A DNA stretch of 64,000 nt from JBAZMA01 sp041649995 (GTDB taxonomy: Bacteria > Omnitrophota > Gorgyraeia > Velamenicoccales > Velamenicoccaceae). Location of the stretch: assembly GCA_041649995.1 (NCBI GenBank), contig JBAZMA010000001.1, forward strand, positions 1 to 64,000, written 5' to 3'. Position 1 is the stretch's first letter. Each line of letters starts with the position of its first letter. This document shows, piece after piece, positions 1 to 12,100 of the stretch. A program made the translations under genes and the position numbers. Below the pieces are notes generated by a model. That model did not search any database, had not been told where the DNA came from, and saw only the letters and a list, made by a program, of their open reading frames with translations.

Positions 1-125
1 GTCGCCAACAGGATGTAATGAACCTGAATAATTTGGCTGTTGCCTCCAGCCCTTCCTTCCACTCAGGACGTCGAAACTGGAGGGAAATGAACCTGTATTC
101 TTTGGCTGGCTCCTCCAGCCCCTCT
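1..125 (+). repeat. In-frame repeat cassette A
   Basis: This stretch contains copies of the dispersed peptide repeat (SSPSFHSGRR, then N-W-R-E-MNLYSLA, then SSSPS). The DNA around GGACGTCGAAACTGG at about 66-80 is nearly identical to copies near 6744 and 6966. The first ATG of the window (18) sits at the Met position of this repeat, which argues that it is an internal residue. Confidence 0.85.
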
Positions 126-3100
126 GTTGTGAATTCGGCCAGAGAAATGGAAGACAGCCAGGGTGGTGTCGACGCCAGGACAAAATACGGTTTTGTCAGG
201 CAACTGGGCGACGGCAACAGCCTTTTTGCTTTTGAAAGAATGGCCGTTTTGAAAAAACAGTGGGACAGGATCAAGGGGCTTGTGACGGGCGCGCCTACGT
301 ATCCTTATGAAGTGGAAATTCATCCCACCAGCCTCTGCGCCCTGAAATGTTATTTCTGTGTCGGGTGCGATAACAAGCCGGCCCGGCCTGTTTATATTAA
401 CGCTGATCTCATGCGCTGGATCATATCCGGCATCATCGACTATAACAAGGGCTCGGACCAAAAGGTCGAACGCGTGAAATTCTCCGGGGATTTCGGTGAT
501 CCTTTAAGCAACAAGTCAGCCACGCTGACCGGGGTCCAAGACGCTGTGGCAGGGGGTTTGAAAGTGGGCTTGTTCACGAACGCGGTTCTCCTGACCCCGG
601 TGGCTCAGCGTGTCCTGATGCAGGCGGAATATATCCATGCCAGCGTTAACTGGGGGAGCGGTTCTTCCATGAGCAAGATCGCCCGGTGCGCTCCGCAAAC
701 CTTCGAAAGGGTCGTGGAAAATCTGCGTCAGCTTATGGCTTTGCGGGCGCGCCACCAGTCGCCTTTAAAACTCACCGTCGGCTATGTGGTCCTGATGGAA
801 AATTACAGGGAAATCCTTGATTTCGTCAAGAGAATGAAAGACATCGGCGTTGAGACCGTGCGGTTCAAAAAGGATATTTCCCTGAATCCTGGGAGGGCTT
901 TGGACAGTCAGGCCATCCGCAAAGCCGCTGAGCAGATCGAGGCGGCCAAACAGTTGTTTGAAGACCAGTCTTTCAAGATCATTTCTATTCATTCCCCGGA
1001 AACATACGAGGAGAGAGAGACGCCGAAAACCAGCCAGTGCTGGTTTGCCAGGCTCATGACAGCCATTGCCTGTGACGGAAATATGTACCCTTGCGCTTTC
1101 AGGGCTTACCCGGGCGGCGGCACCATGGGAGATCTGGCTGACACGGATTACACTTCAGCCTATAGAATGGGGGAAAGATCGGTCCTTCAGCCTTTGCGGC
1201 CGAAGATCGACTGTTCGCATTGCGCCTGCCCGCCTCTGCACCAGAAGATGAATCCCCTGCTGGAATACATGGCTTCTTCAGCGCGCAAAAATCCCAGGTT
1301 CCTGGATTGGGTGGAGAAACGTTATATCCGGCCTGAGTCAAAAACCGCTCCAGGAGAGAAGCTTCCTGTTGTGCCCGATACGATCGACAAAGTGATCCGC
1401 CTCATCACAAAGAATCTGGGCTCCCAGACCCTAGTGTCCGGGCAGGCAACCGTTCTGGCGAAAAAGAGTGTTTCTTCCAAAATGTCAGAAAAAGATGATT
1501 TGGAAAAATCGGCCGGCATCGGCAATGTCAACCAGACACGGGCCGCGCCCAAGAGAGACAAGCGTTCTTCTTCTCACAATGTTTCTTCACCGGCCGCTTC
1601 AACTTTAACTCAAAAATCAGAACTCAGACGACAGGCAAATCTGGAATTTGTCTCTCGTCCTTCTTCCCTTGTCTCCCTGGTCAACGCTTCCTCGCCTGCG
1701 AATGCCCGGAATTCAAAGCTTCCAAAATATCTCATGTTCTCCGGCATGGGCGTTATTATGGCCGCCCTTGACCCGAACAATTCCCTTTATACGGGCAATG
1801 CCATAAAGATTCCGGTCATGGCCCTCGGCATTGTCCTGCTTGCGGCAGGGGCTGTTCTTCAGATGAGGGCCGGCCGCGGGGACAGGCTCCAGGAGCAGCG
1901 CGGAGAGGATCAGAACGATGATCAGGGTTCTTCATCTCCGGCTTTGAGCGCCAGGCTCGCGGCTGTAGAACAGGCTGTTAAAGAAGCGCTTGAAGAAGGG
2001 CCGTTGACGGGCAAAGAGCTTTATGTGAAGACCCGCCTGGGCCTGTTGGACCTTTGGCAGGTCGCGCACCTCTCGCCTGAACTTGACGCCCGTTTTATCG
2101 GAACAAGATATCTAAGGTATGACGCGGGGCTTTATGGAAAAGTCCGCATGTCCCCGTCCTTGCTGAGGGCCTTCTACACTTATACGGTTGTGGGCTTGAA
2201 CGCGGACCCCCGTCTTGAAGACAGTATGGAGACGGTCAGGAAGGCCATTGACAGGATCAGCGATTCCAAGAGGAATGTGGCCAGGCAGGTTATGGATTCA
2301 CTGTTCGCCTCGCTTGACGAAACGCAGGCGCGGGAACTCAAAGAAAAAGCTGTTTTTCTCCTGGACGGGGACGTTGTGTTCCAAATGAGCCATGATGAAC
2401 CCCGCGAAGACGAGACAATAGGCGAGCTCGTCCGTGGATCGGACATCGATATCATCGTCATTCTTGCCCAAGAGCCTTCCATGGGCAGAAAAGGACTCCA
2501 GGCCGCGATCCAGAAAATCGGCTGGCGCGCCTTTAAGTTCCAGCGTGAAGTTGTGGACGAAGAAGTCATGATGCTCTCCGACATTGCCTCCATGGCCGCT
2601 TCGGAGAAATTCTCCCACCATATTCTTATTAAAAATATCGAAGAGAGCGAGTTCCTCGCCGGTAACGCGGAAGTCGAAGCTGCCGCGCGCCGGATCATTG
2701 AGGCCAGCGGCGCGGGCCGCCGCCTGGAGGAAGACAGGAACAAGGCCCGGGACTGGGATTCCGCGACCACGCAATACCTGCTCTCCGACAATGTCTTTAC
2801 CGAAGAGGAAATCGCCAACCTCTTTGCCGGAAAATTCGAGTATTACCAGGAAATGGAAGACGGCCGCGGCCATGCCAAATTCACTTCCCGCGCTTCATCT
2901 CCGGCTGTTTCTTTGTCCGCGTTCGGCAGGGTTTTTGGATTCTACAGGGGGGCGGCGGCCGTCAGAAATCATGAACAGGCCTGGCTCGAAGAAGATATTT
3001 ATTCCTTGGGTGCGCAGCCTCGTTTGTCTGAAGGACAGGGTCTGTTCACGACCACAGACGGCAGGAAAGTCAGTCTCGTGATGCTGATCAAGGGCGAAGG

Positions 3101-6100
3101 AAAGCAGCAGAGGATCGCCGACGCCTTCGCGAACTCGGTCATCAATGCCAAAGGCGATTTCTGCGTGGTTGAGATCGAAGGGCTTAACAAGCCTTCCGGA
3201 GAACCGCAATGGTATGTCTTGAAGCACGCGATCACCCCTGATATTCTTGCGGGCTGTCCGACAGCCTATATGACGCTGCGTCATAACGCGCAAAGGACAC
3301 TGTTTGCCGCGCAGCTTTTGAGCATGATGCTTGAGGATGGGGATTTCAGCGGCTTGCGTGTCAAGGTGCCTGAGATCAGGGTCATTCAGAGGCAGGATGG
3401 CAAAGAAACCTTTATCGCCACGGAGTATATCGGTGGAGCGCAAACGCTTGTGGCCTCGAAGCTGGGTTCTCCTGTGGACGCCGGCCGGATCAGCCATTCG
3501 GAAAATAATGAATTCCTGGACGTGTATTTTGGGATGCTCCTGTACTGGACGGACGCGCAATATCTTCTGAAAGATGGCAGCCTGATCCCGTTTGATATGG
3601 AAACGGTCCTGGCCCCGCTTTATTTCAACGATCATTCCTACAACGCGCACGGGTATCCGCTTTTGAGCGGTCGGCATGACGCTTATATGAACGCGGCCCG
3701 ACGCATCAGCGGGTTTATCGCAACCCATGCCGAACGCGTCAAGGGCTTGATCAGTTTGGCCGGCATTGCCGATAGCGCAGAACCCAGCCAGGATGGCAAC
3801 CCCGTTGAGCGCGTCACGGAGCAAAAGATATGGGACTTTATTGAAATCCAGGCCGGCCGCCTGGAGGAGGCGCTCGCCAGGACCCTGGCCCTGAAGGAAC
3901 GGGTGGGGGCTGTCAAGTCGCGTCCGCAAACGCGTTTTATCGATTTTAAACCTTTGGAAGCCACCCTTGAGAATCGGACCTTCGGGGGCCGCGGCGATAC
4001 GGTTTCTCTTGAAGCGGCACAATCCAGGGCAGAGGTGATGGATCGTTTTGCCGCGCGCAGGTTTTCAGGGGATCGGAATATTTCTTCGCCTGCGTTCTGG
4101 GCCAGGCATGGAAGGGCCGGTGCTGTTTCTCTTGAAGCAGGATATCCCGCGATTGCGGCGCCGGTGGCGGATGTTTTACGGCATTTGCCTGAAAGGTCTG
4201 TGGAGGCGGCAGAGATTTCTTCTAAGCCCGCCATGTCCGATCAGGTCTTGTTCCGCGCTCAGCTTGAAGGCGGCCGCGTTGTTTCCATCCTCAATGAAAC
4301 AGGCAAAGACGGCCTGGCGCCTTTTGTCGGTCTTGTGGAAGAAAGTATCAGAGCGGGGCTTTTGCAGGCCGCGCTTCCGGCGGGTGTCCGGTCGCTGGAT
4401 TTTGTGATCAAAGAAAAGAAAACCAGCGCCGATAAAAAGGGCAATGGAGATAAGCAGAATTTGAGAGTGGTCGTGACGGCGGGCAAGGCAAAAGACTTTT
4501 TCCATCCGGTTCAGATTTTCACAAGGATCATCTGGAAAGCGGAGATGACCAGGAAGGTATTCTGGAGCAGGATTGCCAGGGCTGTTCCGGCGTTAGGCGT
4601 TGTGGTTGTTTTTGCCTGGGGATTGATGGCGGCGATCAGCTCTCTGACGGGCGTTTCCATCCGGGAACTGCTCTTTTCCGCCGGTTCCTCCGCCTGCTAC
4701 ACGACGCACGCCGGCCAGGTTGTTCCTTACGCGGCGCTCGGATATTTCACGGCATTCGCCATCTGCTATATCACGATCCCTCTTCATGAGTTCCTGCATT
4801 GGATCGCGGCGAAAAAGTCGGGGGCCATCGCCAGCCCTATCAATTGTCCGGCCATTCTCGCGGGGTCCTTGTTGAGCAAATGGTTTCCGGGCTTGTTCGT
4901 CCTTGACCGTTCCAAGAGAAGCTTTGTGGGCGCGAACGTGCGCATTGTCCTTGACCCTGTCGGATTACCGGCCAGGCTTACAGGCGCCCTCCTGCCGTTT
5001 TTGACATTGAGCGCACTGGCGACGCTGGTCATGATGACCGGAAACGCCTTTGGCCTGCCGCTTGTCGTTATTGTCGGCAAATGCCTTTTCAGCATGAACG
5101 CCGTTAACTGTCTTTCGGACGTGCTTCTTGTCGTGCCCGTGCACCTGGCCTTTAAGGGATATGACGACAGTGTGCGCAGGAGATACGATGGAGCTGTCAA
5201 CGGCCTCGGCAACGGGAAGGCCGAAAACAATTCTTCTGTTTCCTCGCCCGCGCTTTCAGAAGCGGTATTGAGCGAAGGCGCCCTTCTTCAGGCCGCGGGC
5301 CTGCTGAATATCTGCCATGTTTCTCTTGATTCGGAAGCAGCCAGGACCGCCTGGATGCTGGCCTCCATTCGTCCGTATCTGCCGGCTGAAGTTGTTCCTG
5401 ATTCCATGAAGGTCTTTGAGTTGGGTGGAAGCGGCCTGGCCGGAGTGAGGCGTTTCTTGAAAGGATATTTAAGGACAAACCGTATCTGGAATATCGACAT
5501 CCAGGTGGATCGCGACGATTCTGTCCCAACGATTGTGGGAGATTACCGCGATTATCTCGAAAAATTGGAAAACGCTGACAATGCCCGCAAGGCTGACCTC
5601 ATTTTCTCCCTGTGCGGTATTTCCTCTGTTTATGCCTGCTCTTCGGGCCGCCAGGCCTGGATCGCGGTCATCAATTCCCTGGCCGAAGGCGCCAGAGCTG
5701 TCCTCAGGCCCTTTGCCCAGGACCAGTTGGACCGTGATAGCGCCGGTCTGGAGGAATTCAGCAGGTTCCTGGAAAGCTCCGGCGTGATCATTGAAAAAAT
5801 TTACCTTATTCCTTCTGCGGCCGTTCGCGACCGCCGCATTTTTGTTTTAAGAAAGATGGCCCTTAACGCCGCCACCGGCGGCAAGGAGGACGTGTCATGG
5901 TCAAGCCAAGGTTCAGCTTCTTCATCACCCAGGCAGACGGCACAATCTTCGGGTCAGCCGTCAACCCGGACACAAACGACCGGCTCGCTTACGTCATTGC
6001 CACAGACGGACATGTCAGCGCGAGGCTCCATAACAACTGGTACGATCTCTCAGACGAGGAATCAGCCGCCATCCGTATCCTCGCGTCCCGCGCCTTCCGC

Positions 6101-9100
6101 CACACCAGCAACTATCTTACCCGCCAGAGGATCTTCTGAAGCTTCCTCGCCGTCTTCGCGGGCCCTGGCCGCGCGCGTCTGGGTTGAGATGGAAACCGAG
6201 CCCGGAAAAACACAGGCATTCACCCTGGTTCATTTGACAGATGAGTCCAAAGAGGCCCTGGCCGCCGCCCTGGAGCAGATGAGCGGCGAACTGAATCTCC
6301 TTGTTCTCGAGGTGAAAAAATGGTTCGGGGAGGGTTCTGAGACTATCTTTGAAGTGATCTCTTCTTTCGAAAAACGCATACCGACTTTTCGCATGAAGGA
6401 TTCTTCGCAGATTTCCAGAGACCTCTTCATCGGCACAAGGGACCATTACCTGCGCAACAGGATCACGGCCCTGGGCGGCTTCATCCATTGGTATTCAAGC
6501 AGTAACCAGGAAAAGAAGGCCCTGGGAATAGAAAGGGTCAGAAATGAAGCTGCCGCTCTGGAAACGCTGGCCGGGTTATTCTCAGCCCTTGCCAATAATT
6601 CGGATATCTTGATCGCGAGCAAAAAACAGGGCGCGAGAATTATCGATTTCAACATCGATATTGAAATGTCTGTAGCCTACCAACGCAAGGCGGATTCTGT
6701 TAACAGTTCTTTGGCCGGCTCCTCCAGCCCTTCGTTCCACTCGGGACGTCGAAACTGGAAGGAAATGAACCTGTATATTGCTTCGATCTTCAGCCCCTCG
6801 CTCCGCTCCCTTCGCCATGCTCAGGACTTCGCAGGACGTCGGAGCCGGATGGAAACAAACCAAGATTCTTTGGCTTCGGTCTCCAGTCCCTCGCTCCTAA
6901 TGAGACAAACAAGCCTGGCTCAAAAGTCTCATTATGCTGAGGCCTCCAGTCCCTCGCTCCACTCGGGACGTCGAAACTGGAAGGAAATGAACCTGTATTC
7001 TTTGGCCAGTTTCTCCAGCCCTGCGCTTGGCAATTGGGCGGAAATTGAGAAAGTTGTGGAGAGGGAGTGCGAAGGAAAAATCTTCCCTTCGCGCGAGACT
7101 TATCTGGGTCACAGCCGACGCGTCCTGGCCAAGGTCAGGGAGTATGTCGGCGATGAAGATATCCAGCTGGCAGCCCTGTTCCATAAAATCCCGCAGGATA
7201 AGATCAGGCCCTTGCTCAAGGAGCTCGGCTTCAATAAGATCCGCAGCCAGCGCGTAGCGGAATACGTCCGTATTCTCATGGGAGCCATTTCCCTGCCTTC
7301 CAATCTGGATTACCGTAACAAGCATGCCCTGCAAAACAGGATCGATCTTCTTTTGAAAGTGGCTCCTACGCGTGATTTGAGGATCCTTGTCCTGGCGGAC
7401 GCGTTTGCCAGTATTGCCGCTTATTGGGGACAAAAGGACCTCCTGGACCAGACGGCGCTTGTCTATGCCCCTGTGGCCGAGAAGATGGGGCTTATGCATC
7501 TGGCGTCGGAATTGCAGGAAGAGGTCTTTAAGCACAGCCAGCTGTCGGAATATTCGATTACCGAGGCGGAAATCCTGACCGTACTGGGCGCGCGTTCGCG
7601 GATCCAGGCCGAGGATGATCTCAAGGTCTTTGGCCGCCTCATCGAATCGAATTTGACAGAAGAGGCGAACGTCAAAGCCAGGATCCAAACAAGGGTCAAG
7701 AAGGCTTTTTCCGCCTGGGTGAAGATCAGGCTGCGACAGGGCGGGCCGCAAAGCGTTTGCGAGTTAGGGGATGTCCTGGGGATTTCCATTATCACCAAAA
7801 ATGACATTGATCTGTATAAGGTGTTAGGGCATCTGGCGTCGCGCCTTGCCGCGGGTGACTTGAGATTCGGGGGCCGGGTCTTTAAGGCCCTGGATCCTGA
7901 AAAAGGCGTGGACACGAAAGTCCTGAAATTTGCCGAAGACAAAAAGGTCCTGTTCCGCTATCACATGGATCTGGTCGATGATAAAGGCGTCAAACTGGAG
8001 ATCCAGATCTGCACAGAGCAGGTATTCCACGAGATGTTCCTGGGAAGGGCCGCGCACTGGTTCTATAAGTTGACCCAGTATCCGTACAAAAGGCTGCGCA
8101 CCCAGAAATACGATTATGTGGACCTCAAAGGGGCTGTCGGGGTTGAGGATATTTCGCGAAGGATTTCAGAGCATCTGGAGCCGTTTGTGTTCGTCAATGT
8201 CCTGGACGTCCGCAATAACAGTTCCAAAAAATCCCCGCTCATAAAAACAGTCCGATATCCGGTCGGCACGACGGTCGGCGCTATTGCCGAGGAATTCCGC
8301 AGGGAGGGCGTCGCGCCCATCAACAAGATCGCCGTATGTCCGCTGGGGACCTGTGTTGTCGTTGACGGGCGCCGCATGGATCTGGCAGCGCATTTCCTGA
8401 GAGCGGAAAGTTATGTTCCTGCCGATGGCGAGCTCGTGATCCTCTCGGAAAAGACGATCCCAAGATCTGTTGAGATTGTTGCGGATTCCATTGTTTTGAA
8501 GGGCAGTGTCAGCTCTCCGGTCGCGCGCGGCGAGAGCGGCATACATCGCCCGGCCGCGCCGTCTGTTAAAACTACCGGCCTCCTCAAAAGAATTTGGATC
8601 AGGGCCAGGGGCTTCTTGGCCGGGTCTTCAGGACAAAAGAGAGAGGAAGAAAAGCCTGATGTGGGGGATCTCTGGGAGCAGGAGGCAGCGGAAATTCCTA
8701 CCTTGCATATCATGGAATCGCTCAACTCGAGTATTCCCGAAGAGGATCCTCAGCAAGCAATCCGTATGCTTGAACGTCAAATCGCGCGTTTGCAGAAGCA
8801 TCTGGACCAGCTGGAAGCTGCTTATGAAAAAGACAAAGGTTTCGGGAGCGTTTATCACGGCAGCGAAATGATCACCGCGCCAGAGAGGATCATTCATCTT
8901 TACCGGGTTATCACGCTGAAAAAGGCTCAAGCGGATAGCCTAAAGTCCGGGATTTCCAGCCCGGCTTCAAAGGTTTTATTTGGCTCTGCAAAGAAAACGC
9001 TTTCTTCTGCCGGCCGTTTTTCTGAAATGAGGGGGGCCGGTCTGTGGACGCGCGTGCGTTCCTGGGCGGCTGCGATTCTTTTGGCAGCTTCTCTCTCTGT

Positions 9101-12100
9101 CGGTTTTCTCATTCTTCCTTCAACGTGCCTTGCCGAGGTCAAGCCGGAACTGCGACCTATTATCAATACGGCAGATCCCGAAATACGCGAGTATTTATGG
9201 ATGATCGGCGGGGGTAAGCCGTACGAATGGCCCCGCCAATGGTTTACGGAAACGCGGCAATATAGTAACAGAAGCGATTATAGATCTGAAGAAGTGGAGG
9301 CAGCGGCAAGCTTTATCGGGGCGCATGGTGATAAAACAGCGGCTCCGGTGCTGATGGACTGGTTGGACAGGAAGTTCGAGTGCAAGGATAGTTTCTCTAT
9401 TCCCGGCCGTTGGTTTTTTGTCGTCAAGGCCCTGGCCGCGGTTGATAAGGAAGGCGCCCTGGAATTCTTCAAGCAGAAGCTTGAGAGCGCGGTCACTGCC
9501 AAGCAGAGGAACTATGCTGTCGAGGCCCTGGGATGGACTCGCGACAAGCGGGCGGTCCCTGTCCTGATGGCCCAATTCGCCCAAATGGAACATATTTTTG
9601 TCCTTTGTTACGCCCTGGAGAATGCCGGCGGATTTGATGATCAGGCGCTTGCTCTTTTCCTGGAAACCGCTATTCGTAGAGGGGAACTCGGTGAGTACGA
9701 CTATGAATTTATGGTCAATTGGACGGACCGCAGAAGCGCGCTTATCATTTATGATACATTCCGCGCCAATCCCAAAAGCCGGAAACTCGCGGACTATTTC
9801 TTATCAAACTTGCATTATGACGCCGAGCCGAAAGAACGCCAGCTGCTGGCGGATTTGGAGAGCCGGCGCAATATCCTGATCTTTAAGATCGTCGGCCCGA
9901 TCGTAGCCGTGTTTTTCCTGGTCCTGGGCATTGTGCTTTTTGTTCAGTCCAGGATGCCGCTCTATCGCGATTCCGTTGCTCTCGGCCTTTCCTGGAGACA
10001 AGGCCGGAAACTCTGGAAAGAAATAAGCTCCAGGCTGCGGGCTTTTGAAAAAGCCAGAGAGATGCGCTTTTCTTATTTGCCAGAGCACTACCAGCGGGAA
10101 TGGATGGCGTCTGCTCTGGCCTTGAAAAAACAAGGGAAGGACTATAGGTTTGAGTTTATCTTCAGGAAAGATAAAAATCCGCGGATCGTGGAAGCGAAGA
10201 CCAAGGCTTCTTCCTCCCCGGCTTTGCCTGCTGTTTCCTCCCCGGCCTTGCCTGTGGCAGCCGTTTTCGCCGGGGTTTCCGGCAGCGGGAAATCGACATA
10301 CATTGAACATCTCTTGGACAGAAACAAAGAGCAGGTTTTTTATCCGAAAGTTGTGACAACGCGTCCGTTCCGTTACGGCGAAACGCCTGATTATCACCGT
10401 GTCTTTCTTAATGAAGACGCGTTCTTGAGCCGTCTTGAGGATTTCTGCCTGGTCCGTCAAAGCCATGGCTATTGGTATGGTGTTAGGAAGGACGTTTTGG
10501 AAGAGGCGGGTTTAGAGGGAAAAACCATTCTTTTTGACACGACCTCAACCGGCAGCCTGGATATGATCATTTCAACATGCCCGGATATTTTAAGGATCCT
10601 GGTCCTTCCCCAAGCCCTGGATCTTTTGAAAGGCACGCGTGAAGATCAGCTCAGGCGCATGCTCGAGTCAAGAATGGCAGGCCGCAGGATGAGCAGGAGA
10701 GACCTGGATGTCCGCCTGGATGAGGCTGTTCTCAATATGTATATGTTCCTGGAGAGGTCGGATGAATTTGATCTTATCCTGGAGAACGGTAAGAGGTCTG
10801 ATATCCAGACGAATTATCAAGTGTTGCGTGAGCTTCTCTTCACAGCCTCATCGCCGGCGCAAAACGTCTCTGGCAGGTTTTCCCTGCGCGCGGAGATCCA
10901 TGATATCAAGAACAAGGTCGTGGCCGCGACCGGGTTGGCCAATTTCCTCGACAGGGTCGGACAGAAAAACGGTGAATCCCGCGGCGCGGATTCCCTGAGG
11001 TCTATTTTTGAAGCCGGCCGGCAGGCTGAAGAGGCGTTGGCCAAATACTTGAGAGGCGAGTCGGCGGATGAGGAGATCCTGGAATATCTGCGCGAGAATA
11101 TCCAGGGATTCACGGCCATGGAGCAGGAATTCGCGCGCTGGCAGCAGCTGGCTGGAAATCTGCCGGCTTTTGTTTCCCGCCGGCAGGCCATCACAGGGAT
11201 CCGCGAAAGCCTTGAGGCAACCGTCGTCAGGACAAAAACACTGCTCTATGCCCGGCTGGGCCGTTCCATGTCTTATGGCCGCTTGCCGGAGTTTCTCACC
11301 CAGACCGTCGATTATTTCGGGTCTGTCTATGCTCCGGAAAGCCTGCGCCTGGAAATCGCCCCTAACGTTCCCAAAGATGCCGTCTTTACCTATTTAGAGA
11401 TGATCAGGGCGCATCTGGAAGAACTCTTATACAACGCCTGGAAATACGGGGATAGGAAACAGATCACCGTCAAGGCAGCCCTGGCCAAGGGCAATGAGCT
11501 GGAAATCAGGGTCATCAATACCGGGAAGGCGTTGAACAGCCGTGAGTTGAGGGACATCTTTATGCCGGGCAGCCGTTGCGAAGGCACGCAGGGCATTGAA
11601 GGTTATGGCCTGGGCCTCTCAGCCATGCGCAGGGACATTGAAAGCGCGGGCGGAAGGGTCCTGGCTTACAGCCATCCGCGGGGCGAAGTGTCCATAGGTT
11701 TCCGGTTGTCTTTGAACGGCCCTGTCAAGGACCTCCCGTTTGTTTTGCATCGTTTCCATGGCCGCCTGATCGTGGTTTGCGGTTTGGCCGGCTCCGGCAG
11801 ACGGACACTCGCGCGCCTTTTGTCCGCTCGCCTGGGTTATCGCTATTTCAACCCGGGATTTTTCATGCGGGTCATCTTCTACTTCATGAGACGGGAACGT
11901 CCTGATCTCTCGCTTGAGAATGAAAAGGCCGTGGCCGGTTATATGCGGGAATTTTTAGAGAGCGGCAGGATCAATATCTGGGAAGAACCGTTGGTGATCG
12001 ATGGAGTCAGCACGCTCGCCAGGGATGAAGAAGGGGTTTCTTTGCGTAACCGCATCAAGCGCGCCGTAGACGTCGATCCTGTTGCCCTGGAGTTCTTTGA

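Noticed and set aside
18..20. ATG at nt 18 as the true start of the giant gene
   Set aside because: The codons before and after it continue a repeat unit found internally elsewhere, the ribosome-binding site is weak and the frame is open to the edge.
6708..7025. Repeat cassette as a CRISPR array
   Set aside because: Units are translated in frame, differ in length, lack regular spacers and have no cas genes nearby.
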